Source of the DNA: PALSA-505 sp963702235
Lineage (GTDB): Bacteria > Actinomycetota > Actinomycetes > Streptosporangiales > Streptosporangiaceae
NCBI GenBank assembly: GCA_963702235.1
Contig: CAVPBZ010000007.1
Coordinates: 124,001-188,000 of the forward strand
Length of the DNA: 64,000 bases
Direction: 5' to 3'
Under the pieces are notes generated by a model. The model was not told where the DNA came from and did no database searches. It was given only the letters and a program-made list of their open reading frames with translations. Below are positions 24,641 to 33,640 of this stretch, one piece after another. Both the position numbers and the translations under genes were made by a program. The first letter of the stretch is position 1. The number at the start of each line of letters is the position of its first letter.

Positions 24641-24967
24641 ATGACGGTCGTGAAGATCAACGCAATCACCGTCCCGGCCGACAGCGGGGACGAGCTGGCC
24701 CGCAGGTTCGCCGCGCGAGCGGGTGCCGTGGACGACCAGGACGGCTTCGAGGGCTTCGAGCTGCTCAAGCCCGCCGACGGGCGCACCACCTGGCTGGTGG
24801 TGACCCGGTGGCGAGACGAGGATTCGTTCGCGGCCTGGCTGCACTCACCAGCGTTCGGCCACGGGCACCGCTCCGCGGCTGAACGAGGCGGCGGCGAGCC
24901 GGCCGCGCCGGTCGGCATCAGCAGCGAGCTGTGGTCCTACGAGGTCGCCGGCGGCTCCGCGGTCTGA
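24641..24967 (+). CDS. MhuD/IsdG-like haem-degrading monooxygenase
   Basis: 108 residues, a dimeric ferredoxin-like fold of the antibiotic biosynthesis monooxygenase class. It opens VVKINAITVPA, with the Asn that in MhuD sits in the haem pocket, and continues RFAARAGAV, GFEGFELLKP, the pocket Trp in SFAAWL and GHGHRSA with the axial-haem His. Together these point to haem breakdown with iron release rather than a generic monooxygenase. The ATG at 24641 fits the family start. A C-terminal Gly/Glu/Pro loop is slightly longer than in MhuD. No haem transport genes are nearby. Confidence 0.82.
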   Translation: MTVVKINAITVPADSGDELARRFAARAGAVDDQDGFEGFELLKPADGRTTWLVVTRWRDEDSFAAWLHSPAFGHGHRSAAERGGGEPAAPVGISSELWSYEVAGGSAV

Positions 24968-25035
24968 CTGGCGGCCGCGCCGGCCGTCGGCCGGCGCGGC
25001 CAGGCGGGGCACCGCTCGGCGGCGAGCCCGGCGGG

Positions 25036-25989
25036 TCAGGGGTGTGCCTGCTGGTAGTGGGTCGCGAGCACGTCGTCCCCGAAGTCGCTGCGCGGCCGCC
25101 GCAGCACGGTGTGCGCGTGGTTGCCGTCCTCGCTCGTGTTGTCGTACTCGATCAGCAGGTCGTCGCCCTGCACCCGGTAGTAGTGCCGGGCGCCCGGCGT
25201 GACCGGCCCCTCCCAGGCGAAGGAGAGCTCGCCGGCGGTGATCCTGGCAGCCTCCCGCGCCGCCAGCTCGGCCGTCAGCCGGTCCAGGTACAGCGCGACC
25301 AGCTGGCCGAGCACCGCCCGGGCCGTGGGCCCGAGCGCGGCGGCGGCGACGCCGAGCGGCTGGATGGCCGCTCCGGCGCGGGCACTGGTGCCGGTGCGGA
25401 TGTCGGCCGGAGCCTGGCCGGCGACCACGGCGACGGCCCGCCCGGCCGGGCCGAGCGCGTCCAGCAGGGCTCGCGCGAGGTCTTCCTCGGGGGCAAGCGG
25501 CCGCGACACCGGCCGCCCGGCGTAGCTGACGCACGCGGGATTGGCGCCCAGGAAGACCGGCGCGGGGGAGACCTCATCGCCCGCCAGGGTCATCGTGACC
25601 GACAGGTGGTGGCCCTCGAACCGCCACGCCCACGGCTCGTCGCGGCCCGGGCCGCCGAAGATGTTCACCCAGTAGTCGCCGCTGTGCCGCCCGCGCTGCC
25701 ACCCCTCGCGCCGGTCCAGCACCTCTTCCAGGGCGATGATCGCCATCGCCTGCGCGTAGGCGTGCTCGCTCAGCGCGGTGGCCAGTAGCCGGAAGGCCGC
25801 CTTGCGGGCGGCCCCGGTCATGTCCGCGATGCACGCCCCGGGCCGCGGCCGCGGCCGGTATTCCAGCCACCGCCGCGCGGCGTGGTCGGTGAACGGCCGC
25901 GCCGCGAGCGTCCGCTGCGGGCCGTCCAGGGCGGTCAGGAGCCTCGTCGCGGCGGACCGCATCTGCTCCGGTACATCGTCGGCAGCCAT
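25036..25989 (-). CDS. DUF3500-family protein
   Basis: 317 residues. Features of DUF3500 proteins are the RPRPRPG segment, GDYWVNIFG, WAWRFEGHHLSVTM, and at the end HYYRVQGDDLLIEYDNTSEDGNHAHTVLRR. The EGHH and GNHAH His clusters suggest a metal site. There is no signal peptide, so it is probably cytoplasmic. The function of the family is not established. It is monocistronic, convergent with the MhuD-like gene. Confidence 0.85.
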   Translation of the reverse strand: MAADDVPEQMRSAATRLLTALDGPQRTLAARPFTDHAARRWLEYRPRPRPGACIADMTGAARKAAFRLLATALSEHAYAQAMAIIALEEVLDRREGWQRGRHSGDYWVNIFGGPGRDEPWAWRFEGHHLSVTMTLAGDEVSPAPVFLGANPACVSYAGRPVSRPLAPEEDLARALLDALGPAGRAVAVVAGQAPADIRTGTSARAGAAIQPLGVAAAALGPTARAVLGQLVALYLDRLTAELAAREAARITAGELSFAWEGPVTPGARHYYRVQGDDLLIEYDNTSEDGNHAHTVLRRPRSDFGDDVLATHYQQAHP

Positions 25990-26070
25990 GCTCCCGGTAT
26001 ACCAGCGTGCCCGCCCGTCCGGCCTGCCGCTGGCCCGGGGACTGGTGCACCGGTCCCCGGGCCCGGCCGG

Positions 26071-28065
26071 TCAGTGCCGGTGGCTGGCCACCGTCCCGAC
26101 GAAGAACGCCAGGCCGTTGGGCGTGCCCACCCCGGTCTCGTCGTCATACCCGGGAGTGTCGTGCAGGGTCGAGCTCTGCACGTCGATGGTCTGCAGCCGG
26201 AAGAGCTTCCCCTTGCTGCCGTTGAGGAAGTTCGCGTAGTCGGTGCGGACCTCCGCCACCCGGGTCTTCGGCGCCACGATGTCGTGTAGCGCCTGGGTGC
26301 CCAGCAGCTTGTAGTAGAGCGGGTTGATGAATCCCAGCGACCGGTGGCTGAACTGGTCAGCCACCGCGACCACGCCGGCCAGCAGCGGCGAGGCCAGGCT
26401 GGTCCCGCCGAGCCGGTACTGCGACCAGTAGGTGCCGCTCGGGAACACCTGGGTCTGGCCGATCTCGAACCCGGTGTTGGGGTCGGCGGGCATCGCGATG
26501 TCCGGCACCGCCCGCATCGGCTTCTTGCCGTAGTACTCCGAGATGCTGGCCGGCACCTTGCCCTTCTGGTAGAAGGGCTGCTTGAACAGCACGCTGGTGC
26601 CGCCGCCGCCGCCCGAGCTGTAGGTTCCGGGCGGAGCCGGCGTCCAGGCGCCGCTGGTCAGGGTGGAGTAGTCGCTCTGCCACCCGTACTCGCCTGCCCA
26701 CTGGCCGTGCGAGCCGATCAGCACGCTGGTGCCACCGACGCCGGTGACGTACGGCAGGTCGGCCGGGAACTCCACGGTCTTGGCGGCCAGGTTCGTGCCG
26801 CCGGCCGTGTGGTCACCGCTGTCGCCGGAGGAGAAGTTGACCGTGATCCCGGTCAGCGCCGCCTCCATCGAGAACTGCTCGTAGAACTGGACGTACGCGG
26901 TGCCGAGCAGGGTGATGTCGTCGGTCCCGTCGGTCCAGGAGTTGGTGATGACGTCGGCGACGTGATGGTCGATCGCGCTGGCCCAGGCGTTGTCCAGCCC
27001 GCTGGAACAGTCCTTCGCGCCGACGAAGATGATGTTGGCGCCGGGAGCCATCGCGTGCACGGCCTCGACGTCGAGGGTCTCCTCCCCGTACCAGCCCTGC
27101 GGGCCGCACTGGCTGACCATGTCATAGCCGTTCGGGCCCGGGGTGCTCTGCGCGAGCTGGCCCGGGGCGAACCCCGGCTGATGATGCACCGCGCTGTACT
27201 TCTGCGCGTCCCGGGCGATCGTCGGCGAGGCGTAGGCGTCGGTGATCGCCACGGTGATGCCGCGGCCATTGACGCCCGCGCGGAGCAGCCCGCTCTCTCC
27301 GTAGGCCGACTGGTACTGCTGGGGCCCGTACCCGCAGATCACGTACGGCTGGTGCTTCCCGTAGGCGGCCGGCTGGGCGGTTGCCGTCTTCTGCCCGTAG
27401 TGGGCGGAGCACGGCCGCACCCCATACCTGACGCCGGGCGCTGGCCCGGGCTCGGTGCTGGCCGGCCGCTTCAGCGTGGAACCCTGGTCGATCCCGACCA
27501 CTCCGGAGACCGCGCCGGTGACTGCCGCCGGCGTGCTGGCCGGCAGGCTCAGCCCGCTGGCGTTGGCCTGCACGGTCTTGCCCAGGTAGGAATAGTTGTG
27601 CACGGTCGTGGCGAAGGTCTTGTTGATCTGGGCCACCGAGCCGCTGGCTTCCACGTACATCCCGCTGGGCAGCGTCGTGGTGACCGTGAAGCCCTGCGAG
27701 CGGAGCCAGCCCTGCACGGCGCTGACGCTGGCCCTGGCCGGCGCGTAGCGCGCGTCGAACGTCGCGTTGGACAGCCAGTGGCCGTAGCTGGCGCTGGCCG
27801 GGTCGGAGATCGCCCGCAGCGCGGCCGCTGCCCCGGCCTGGTTCCGCATGCGCAGCAGCACGCCGAAGTCGACGGCCTGCGCGGACTGCGTGACGCCGAG
27901 ATCACGGGCCTTGTGCAGCCAGCGGGGAGTGCTCCCGGCGAGCGCATGCCGGTGTTGCGCCACCGCGGCAGAGGCCGCCCCGGTCCCTGCGGTCAGGCCG
28001 GCGATCGCAGCAACCGCGGCTACTCCAATCACCAGCCTGTGCCGGATAAGTCGTGAAGATTTCAT
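26071..28065 (-). CDS. Secreted sedolisin (S53) peptidase with pro-domain
   Basis: 664 residues. A signal peptide (about 1-34) is followed by a pro-kumamolisin domain (about 50-190: FGVLLRMRN, YGHWLS, AVQGWLRSQGFTV). The catalytic domain holds Glu and Asp in GEETLDVEAVHAM (about residue 327-331), the oxyanion Asp in SSGDSGD (about 411) and Ser in GGTSLASP (about 556), with calcium-binding HDIVAP and PGYDDETGVG near the C-terminus. These are acid-active serine-carboxyl endopeptidases that self-activate outside the cell, used for protein scavenging at low pH. No clear ribosome site is visible. Confidence 0.93.
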   Translation of the reverse strand: MKSSRLIRHRLVIGVAAVAAIAGLTAGTGAASAAVAQHRHALAGSTPRWLHKARDLGVTQSAQAVDFGVLLRMRNQAGAAAALRAISDPASASYGHWLSNATFDARYAPARASVSAVQGWLRSQGFTVTTTLPSGMYVEASGSVAQINKTFATTVHNYSYLGKTVQANASGLSLPASTPAAVTGAVSGVVGIDQGSTLKRPASTEPGPAPGVRYGVRPCSAHYGQKTATAQPAAYGKHQPYVICGYGPQQYQSAYGESGLLRAGVNGRGITVAITDAYASPTIARDAQKYSAVHHQPGFAPGQLAQSTPGPNGYDMVSQCGPQGWYGEETLDVEAVHAMAPGANIIFVGAKDCSSGLDNAWASAIDHHVADVITNSWTDGTDDITLLGTAYVQFYEQFSMEAALTGITVNFSSGDSGDHTAGGTNLAAKTVEFPADLPYVTGVGGTSVLIGSHGQWAGEYGWQSDYSTLTSGAWTPAPPGTYSSGGGGGTSVLFKQPFYQKGKVPASISEYYGKKPMRAVPDIAMPADPNTGFEIGQTQVFPSGTYWSQYRLGGTSLASPLLAGVVAVADQFSHRSLGFINPLYYKLLGTQALHDIVAPKTRVAEVRTDYANFLNGSKGKLFRLQTIDVQSSTLHDTPGYDDETGVGTPNGLAFFVGTVASHRH

Positions 28066-28292
28066 TCAGGCCCCAGATTTCTGTGAAAATGCACCCTAAA
28101 TGTGACTGGACTAGCAAAACGTCTCATCAAGTGATCGTCAAGGCGTTGGCATAAAGGAGCCACGAGCCGGACGGCCTGCCCCCGCGGCACGCCGCCCGGC
28201 ACGCGCGGCCCGGTGCTCGGTTACCGTTGGCTCAAGGCCGGCGTCGTGGCCCTGCTCACCCGCGACGCGTCCCGGGGTGAGGAGGCGGCTGG

Positions 28293-29627
28293 ATGCGCCA
28301 GGCGGCCGGGTGCCGGGTTCTCGCCATCATGGGCTCGGGCGAGACGAGCCCGACCATGGTGACCGTGCACCGCGCGCTCGTCGCGCGGCTGCAGGCCGAT
28401 CGCGCCAGCGCCGTCCTGCTGGAAACCCCGTACCGGTTCCAGGAGAACGCCAGCGACGTCTCCGCCCGCGCCCGGGCCTACTTTGCCCGCAGCGTCGGCC
28501 TGGAGGTAACCGTCCTGGCGGGCATGCGGCCGCAGGCGGCCGGTGACGACGGGGGCGCGGGGGTGCTGCGCGCCGCCGACTGGGTGTTCGCCGGACCGGG
28601 CAGCCCGACCTACGCCCTGGCGCAGTGGCGGGACAGCCCGGTCACGGCGGCGCTGCGGGACCGGGTCCAGGCCGGCCTGGGCGTGACGGTGCTCGCGTCC
28701 GCCGCCGCGGTCACGATCGGCGTCGTGGCCGTGCCCGTCTACGAGATCTACAAGGTCGGAGCCGCGCCGCACTGGCTCGACGGCCTTGACCTGCTCGGCG
28801 CCCTCGGGCTCAACGTCGCGCTCATCCCGCACTACGACAACGCCGAAGGCGGCAACCACGACACCCGCTACTGCTATCTCGGCGAGCGGCGGCTGTCCCT
28901 GCTGGAGCGGGAACTGCCCGGCGGCGCGGCCGTCCTCGGCGTGGACGAGCACACCGCCGCCATCGTCAACCTGCGCGCGGAAACCGTCGAGGTCTCAGGC
29001 CGCGGCGGCGTGACGGTCCGCCGCCAGGGCGTCAGCACGGTCCTGCCCGCGGGCACGGTCATCGCGCTCGGCCGGCTCCGTGACCTGGTCAGCCGGGGCA
29101 CGCCGCCGCTGGCCGGCCCCCGGCCGCGGGCATCCGCCGCGGCCGCGGCCGGGGCGGAGGGGGCGGTCGGGGCGGTCGGGGCGGTCGGGGCGGCCGCAGG
29201 CGCGCCGGGCGAGGTGCCGCTGCCCCTGCCCGACATCACCGCGGCCGCGGAGCGCCGCTTCGACGCAGCCGAACGTGATCGCGACGCTGCCGCCATGGTG
29301 GCGGCGATCATCGACCTGGACACCGCGATTCACGAGTGGGCCGGGGACACCGACGAGGACCAGGGCACCGAGCAGGCCAGGGCGGTGCTGCGCAGCCTGG
29401 TCACCCGGCTGGGCCACGCCGCGCGTGACGGCCTGGGCGATCCGCGCGACCGGCTCAGGCCGGCCGTGGACCCGCTGCTCGCGCTGCGCGCCACGCTGCG
29501 CAGCGAGGGCAGCTACGCGGCAGCGGACGCGATCCGCGACGCGCTCACCGCGGCCGGGCTGGAACTGCGGGACAATGCCGACGGCACGCAATGGCAGCCG
29601 GAGCCGCCCGGCCAGCGTGTCACCTAG
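28293..29627 (+). CDS. Peptidase S51-like domain fused to a CysS-type C-terminal domain
   Basis: 444 residues; GAGGAGG precedes the ATG. Residues about 8-265 are a class I amidotransferase-like/S51 fold (VLAIMGSGETSP, VFAGPGSPTYAL, LASAAAVTIG, PHYDNAEGGNHD). The usual S51 nucleophile Ser-in-GxSAGA appears altered to ASAAA, so activity is uncertain. After an Ala/Gly/Val repeat linker (about 275-310), residues about 315-440 match the C-terminal helical domain of cysteinyl-tRNA synthetase, ending SYAAADAIRDALTAAG...DNADGTQW. The synthetase catalytic core is absent. It could act on a peptide or tRNA-linked substrate, but this is not known. Confidence 0.78.
   Translation: MRQAAGCRVLAIMGSGETSPTMVTVHRALVARLQADRASAVLLETPYRFQENASDVSARARAYFARSVGLEVTVLAGMRPQAAGDDGGAGVLRAADWVFAGPGSPTYALAQWRDSPVTAALRDRVQAGLGVTVLASAAAVTIGVVAVPVYEIYKVGAAPHWLDGLDLLGALGLNVALIPHYDNAEGGNHDTRYCYLGERRLSLLERELPGGAAVLGVDEHTAAIVNLRAETVEVSGRGGVTVRRQGVSTVLPAGTVIALGRLRDLVSRGTPPLAGPRPRASAAAAAGAEGAVGAVGAVGAAAGAPGEVPLPLPDITAAAERRFDAAERDRDAAAMVAAIIDLDTAIHEWAGDTDEDQGTEQARAVLRSLVTRLGHAARDGLGDPRDRLRPAVDPLLALRATLRSEGSYAAADAIRDALTAAGLELRDNADGTQWQPEPPGQRVT
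29157..29205 (+). repeat. 9-base tandem repeat in the fusion linker
   Basis: Four or so copies of GGGGCGGTC code for repeated GAV in the linker between the S51-like and CysS-like domains. Short-unit slippage of a flexible linker. Confidence 0.75.
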
Positions 29628-29651
29628 ACCCGCTCTACCGACAGGAGAGGC

Positions 29652-30983
29652 ATGATTCCCGGTTCGCTCGACGCCTGGCGGGACCGTCCCGCGGCCCAGC
29701 AGCCCGACTGGCCCGATCCGGCGGCGGTGACGGCCGTGACCAGCGAGCTGGCGCGGATACCGCCGCTGGTGTTCGCCGGGGAGTGCGACAAGCTGAAGGA
29801 ACGGCTGGCCAGCGTGGCCCGCGGCGAGGCGTTCATCCTGCAGGGCGGCGACTGCGCGGAGACCTTCGCCGGATCGACCGCGGACGCGATCAGCGCCAAG
29901 CTGCGGACGCTGCTGCAGATGGCCGTCATCCTCACCTACGCCGGCAGCGTGCCGGTAGTCAAGATCGGGCGGCTGGCCGGCCAGTTCGCCAAGCCGCGGT
30001 CCAGCGGTACCGAGATCCGCGACGGGCAGGAACTGCCCGCCTACCGCGGTGACGCCATCAACGGGCTGGAGTTCACGCCGCAGGCCAGGACGCCAGATCC
30101 GGCCCGGCTGCTGCGGGCCTGTCATTACTCGGCGGCCACGCTCAACCTGTGCCGGGCATTCACCCAGGGCGGTTACGCCGACCTGCGCCAGGTGCACGCC
30201 TGGAACACCGATTTCGTCGCGGGCAGCCCGGCCGGACAGCGATATGAGCTGCTGGCCGGCGGAATTGACCGGGCGCTGTCCTTCATGCATGCCAGCGGCG
30301 CGGACCCGGCGGAATTCCGCACGATTGAGTTCTACTCGAGCCACGAGGCGCTCATCCTGGAATACGAGCGGGCGCTGACCCGGATCGACGCGCGCACCAG
30401 CCTGCCCTACGACGTGTCCGCGCATTTCCTATGGATCGGCGAGCGCACCAGGGACCTGGACGGGGCGCACATCGAGTTCGCCCGCCATCTCCGCAACCCG
30501 ATCGGCGTCAAGCTGGGACCGGACACCACGGCCCAGGACGCGCTCGCCCTGATCGACCGGCTGGATCCGGACAACGAGCCGGGACGGCTCACGTTCATCG
30601 CCCGGATGGGCGCTGACCGGGTGCGCTCGGCCCTGCCGCCGATCGTCGAGAAGGTGACCGCGAGCGGGGCACAGGTGGCGTGGGTGTGCGACCCGATGCA
30701 CGGGAACACCATCGAGGCCCCGGACGAGCACAAGACCCGCCGGGTCGAGGACATCCTCGCCGAGGTCACCGGGTTCTTCGACGTGCACCGCTCGCTCGGC
30801 ACCCATCCCGGCGGGATACACATCGAGTTCACCGGTGACGATGTGACCGAGTGCACCGGCGGGAGCTACGGCCTCACCGAGGACGACCTGACCTCCCGGT
30901 ACGAGACCGCCTGTGATCCCCGGCTGAACCGCAGCCAGTCGCTCGACCTCGCGTTCCGGGTCGCCGAGCTCTACCGGGGGTGA
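29652..30983 (+). CDS. Class II 3-deoxy-7-phosphoheptulonate (DAHP) synthase
   Basis: 443 residues. It catalyses the first step of the shikimate pathway, joining phosphoenolpyruvate and erythrose 4-phosphate. Family signatures are FILQGGDCAETF, VVKIGRLAGQFAKPRS, EFYSSHEALILEYE, HFLWIGERTRDLDGAHIEF, NPIGVKLGPDT, WVCDPMHGNT and a C-terminal HIEFTGDDVTECTGG, which include the metal-binding Cys, His, Glu and Asp. ACAGGAGAGGC upstream supports the ATG. It follows the S51/CysS-like gene by 24 bases and may be co-transcribed with it. No other aromatic biosynthesis genes are adjacent. Confidence 0.95.
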   Translation: MIPGSLDAWRDRPAAQQPDWPDPAAVTAVTSELARIPPLVFAGECDKLKERLASVARGEAFILQGGDCAETFAGSTADAISAKLRTLLQMAVILTYAGSVPVVKIGRLAGQFAKPRSSGTEIRDGQELPAYRGDAINGLEFTPQARTPDPARLLRACHYSAATLNLCRAFTQGGYADLRQVHAWNTDFVAGSPAGQRYELLAGGIDRALSFMHASGADPAEFRTIEFYSSHEALILEYERALTRIDARTSLPYDVSAHFLWIGERTRDLDGAHIEFARHLRNPIGVKLGPDTTAQDALALIDRLDPDNEPGRLTFIARMGADRVRSALPPIVEKVTASGAQVAWVCDPMHGNTIEAPDEHKTRRVEDILAEVTGFFDVHRSLGTHPGGIHIEFTGDDVTECTGGSYGLTEDDLTSRYETACDPRLNRSQSLDLAFRVAELYRG

Positions 30984-30992
30984 CTCCGGACC

Positions 30993-31664
30993 CTAGCCGC
31001 CGGCGACGGGCCTGACGAACTCGGCTCGCCAGCGACGGGACTCGGGCTCGCGGATGTCCTCGATCCGCACCGGCTGCAGGCCGCTCGCCGCGATCGCCTC
31101 GATCTCTGCCCTGGTCAGCGCCCACGGCGGCCCGTCGTCCTGGTCGCCGGCGTCGCGGGCGCGCGCGTTGACCAGCAACGTCCCGCCCGGCGCCACCAGC
31201 GGGCCGAGGTTGGCGATGGCGTCCCGCCGCGGCGGGTCGGGCAGGGCCTGCACGGTGAGGCTCTCCACCACCAGGTCGAAGGCCTGCTGCCAGTCGGCCG
31301 GCGGGTCCAGCAGGTCGGCGACGACGTAGTGCACGCTCGTACCGGGGTAACGGCGATGAGCAGCCCGAACTGCGCTGCTGGAAATGTCGAAGGCAACCGT
31401 GTCGAAGCCGAGCCCCGAGACGTACTCGGCGTCATCCCCGGTCCCGGAGCCGACGACCAGCGCGCGGCGGCCACCGCCGGTGAGCCCCCGTGCCTCCGCC
31501 CACTCCACCAGGATCCGGTGCGGCGCCCCGCGGTCCCACGGCACGACCCCGTCGCCCGCCTCGGCGGCCGCGTACAGCCGCTCGAACCACCCCGTCGGGT
31601 CGCCGTCGCCGATCGACCCCGCCGCCAGGCGCCGGGCCCGCTCCTCCGCATCGGTTTCGCTCAT
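30993..31664 (-). CDS. Class I SAM-dependent methyltransferase
   Basis: 223 residues. Motif I is ALVVGSGTGDDAEYV (about residue 69), then VAFDISSSAV (motif II), VVADLLDPP and FDLVVESLTVQALP. GWFERLYAAAE and VPWDRG near the N-terminus resemble the thiopurine/halide-type methyltransferase branch. The substrate is unknown. Its stop lies nine bases after the convergent DAHP synthase stop. Confidence 0.85.
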   Translation of the reverse strand: MSETDAEERARRLAAGSIGDGDPTGWFERLYAAAEAGDGVVPWDRGAPHRILVEWAEARGLTGGGRRALVVGSGTGDDAEYVSGLGFDTVAFDISSSAVRAAHRRYPGTSVHYVVADLLDPPADWQQAFDLVVESLTVQALPDPPRRDAIANLGPLVAPGGTLLVNARARDAGDQDDGPPWALTRAEIEAIAASGLQPVRIEDIREPESRRWRAEFVRPVAGG

Positions 31665-31802
31665 GCTGTCTCCGCAGGCGTCGAAAACGTTCTCACTCGC
31701 TCACCCTAGGGGCCTTCGCCGGCCTCGGGTCGCTGTCCTGGTGGCTCGGCCAGGCGCACCAGGGCCCACACCATCACGGCACGCTGAACCGTGAGACTTG
31801 AA

Positions 31803-31838
31803 CGTCCCCCGGCGGGACCACAGCCCCGCCGGGGGACG
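31803..31838 (-). terminator. Perfect 14-bp stem hairpin
   Basis: CGTCCCCCGGCGGG (31803-31816) pairs exactly with CCCGCCGGGGGACG (31825-31838) around an 8-base loop. There is no T-run on either side. It probably blocks read-through towards the methyltransferase as a back-up to the hairpin at 31932. Confidence 0.65.
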
Positions 31839-31920
31839 GACGAGCGTCGTTCAGGACCGGGTCCGCTTGCTTTCGGTCATCCGGCGGCGCGCCATGACAA
31901 GAGGGATGCGTTAAGACGCG

Positions 31921-31954
31921 AAAAAGCGCCGGCCCCCGGTTCACCGCCGGGGGC
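31921..31954 (-). terminator. Intrinsic terminator of the secreted protein gene
   Basis: GCCCCCGG (31932-31939) pairs with CCGGGGGC (31947-31954). On the minus strand it is followed by CGGCGC and five T (31921-31925), the standard hairpin plus T-run. It lies about 40 bases after the stop of the gene ending at 31994. Confidence 0.75.
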
Positions 31955-31993
31955 AGGCTCCTTTTGCGTGCTGCCAGTGTTGCCGACTCGTTC

Positions 31994-32680
31994 TCAGCAG
32001 GCCGGCGTGTTCGCGGTCGCTCGGATGTGCGGCGTGCCGCTGCAGGAGGACTGGTCGTATTCCACGCCAGCAACGTTCAGGTAGCGGAAGTAGTAGTTGC
32101 CGCCGCCGACAATGCCGTAGTTGTTGGCGCCGAAGATCTGGTCGAGCACCGCGCCGAGGCCGGTGTTCGGAGCCTGAATCGGCGGGACGCTGGCCGCGCT
32201 CGGCGGAGTTGACGACTGGATGTCGTACTGCAAGACGCCGAAGACCTTGCCCGTGCCGACTCCCACGTTGCCGGTATTGGGGTCGGCGAACTCGGAAAAC
32301 TTACTGCCCGACGTGAGAGTTAGCGTGACCGAGTAGTTGGCGCCGTCCGTGGGCGTGACGGCGTACGCCGCAGCGACCCAGTGTTCGTTCAGGCTGTCCA
32401 TGGCCCAGACCGGGCCGCTGGGCGACGAGAGCGTGGCATTGCCGGAGAAGTTGGTCGTGTCGTAGTGGGCGTAGGACTTGGTGTTCACGATGAAGTTGGT
32501 GCCGTCGGTGCGCCGGCCCCCGGTGCTGGGCGCGTAGTGGCGCACAATGCCGGCGAGGCCTGCCTCGTGGCCGGCATGAGTGGCCGCACCTGCCGGAGCG
32601 CTGGCGAGCGGGATGACGACTGCGGCAGTGGCCGCGGTGATTGCTGCTCCCGTGAGCAGCCCCCTCCTGATTCGGTTCAT
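31994..32680 (-). CDS. Secreted hypothetical protein
   Basis: 228 residues. A clear signal peptide (about 1-33, Arg-rich n-region, Ala-rich core ending APAGA) precedes a mature chain rich in Asn, Gly, Ser, Thr and Tyr, with strand-like repeats (TNFIVNTKSYAHYD, NYSVTLTLTSGSKF, NYYFRYLNVAGVEYD) and two C-terminal Cys likely to pair. It looks like an extracellular beta-sandwich protein. No family recognised. AAGGGAGGA lies about 10 bases before the ATG. A clear terminator follows, so it is probably a single-gene unit. Confidence 0.7.
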   Translation of the reverse strand: MNRIRRGLLTGAAITAATAAVVIPLASAPAGAATHAGHEAGLAGIVRHYAPSTGGRRTDGTNFIVNTKSYAHYDTTNFSGNATLSSPSGPVWAMDSLNEHWVAAAYAVTPTDGANYSVTLTLTSGSKFSEFADPNTGNVGVGTGKVFGVLQYDIQSSTPPSAASVPPIQAPNTGLGAVLDQIFGANNYGIVGGGNYYFRYLNVAGVEYDQSSCSGTPHIRATANTPAC

Positions 32681-33184
32681 CAGTTGCTGTTCCTCCCTTG
32701 TAGCACCCGCCCTCGTTGGCGGGAGGTTGTGCGGCGCCGTCCTGGCTAGGGGACGGCCTGCCCGGGTGAACGGTTTACGTTCCCCGGGAAGTTATTGGCA
32801 CGCCTTCGTGCCATTGGTCCCGGCTTCCGCCGGGAAGATGCTGTTGCCTGATCAGCGCGGCGCCCAGCACCATGCAGGCATTGCGCGACGAGGCGGCGGA
32901 CAGGCTCGGCAAGCTGTACTAGGTTCTGCTCATGAGCCCCTAGGTCGAGGCCGCAATCATCGCAGCCAGCGTCGGCGTCCTCACGCTGATTAGCACCGTG
33001 GCTGCGCAGGTTCACGGCCGCCGCGCAACCAGCCGGGACACTGAAAAGACACCAGTATCGCTCCTGTCCTTAGGTCGGGGTTGATGCCTATCGGGCCCAT
33101 TATCTGTTATGGACTCTAGATTGACTGGCATACAGCCTTCAGGTGCCTTGCATGTGAATTACCCAACCAAACAACAAACATCTC

Positions 33185-33409
33185 TCATGTGAATAGGGCC
33201 GAACTTCCCGGGATGCCGGGACCATGGACCCGGCTTGACTTCCCGCGCTGCCTCCCCGCCAGGAGCCAACTTCTTTGCCCAGCGGCAGGATGATCGGCGC
33301 GGGGAGGATAGCCAGGCCCGCTGCTGCCAGATGTCAGCCAGGCACGATCATCTGAGGCTGCGGGGACGGCCGCCACGAGGAGCGGCACCCGGCTGAAACT
33401 GATCTTCAT
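33185..33409 (-). CDS. Short peptide with signal-like N-terminus, possible truncated gene
   Basis: 74 residues. AGGAGAG six bases before the ATG is a good ribosome site, and the start MKISFSRVPLLVAAVPAAS looks like a signal peptide. The rest is Pro/Gly/Arg/Ser-rich without fold-like character, which suggests a frameshift soon after the signal region. It is probably the remnant of a secreted protein gene. Confidence 0.35.
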   Translation of the reverse strand: MKISFSRVPLLVAAVPAASDDRAWLTSGSSGPGYPPRADHPAAGQRSWLLAGRQRGKSSRVHGPGIPGSSALFT

Positions 33410-33490
33410 GATCTCTCCTGGCTGGTAGTCGTGTGGTGCTGCTGCTCCGGGAGCCGGGCCAGGACCTATTCGGCCCGGCTCCCGAGCTGA

Positions 33491-33640
33491 TTACTTGAGG
33501 ACGAACCGCGCTGAGCCGTCCGGGGTGTTAGTGACCGGGACGTGATGAGCATTGGTGTCCGGGTCATCCACAAGTGGTAGGTGCCAGCGGGAAGGTTGTT
33601 GCTCAGGTTGTACTTGTACATCCTGTTGACGATCGGAACT
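33491..33640 (-). pseudogene. Remnant C-terminus of a secreted protein
   Basis: Two minus-strand frames together read PIVNRMYKYNLSNNLPAGTYHL and then VDDPDTNAHHVPVTNT...GSARFVLK followed by TAA. This resembles the last strands of actinobacterial extracellular repeat or Ig-like domains (Y.YN...L.AGTY.L). One frameshift near 33560 separates them, and nothing upstream continues the protein. Confidence 0.4.

Larger units (their letters stand above)
31665..31993. other. Intergenic region with two strong hairpins
   Basis: 329 bases downstream of the secreted protein gene and upstream of the methyltransferase, both minus strand. It contains the hairpins at 31803 and 31932 (listed) and otherwise no credible gene. 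A short frame ending near 31800 (GAFAGLGSLSWWLGQA) looks protein-like but has no start codon in range. Confidence 0.5.

Noticed and set aside
31490..31801. Frame ending GAFAGLGSLSWWLGQAHQGPHHHG
   Set aside because: The last 35 residues look like a small membrane peptide, but no start codon lies in range and the rest is antisense to the methyltransferase.
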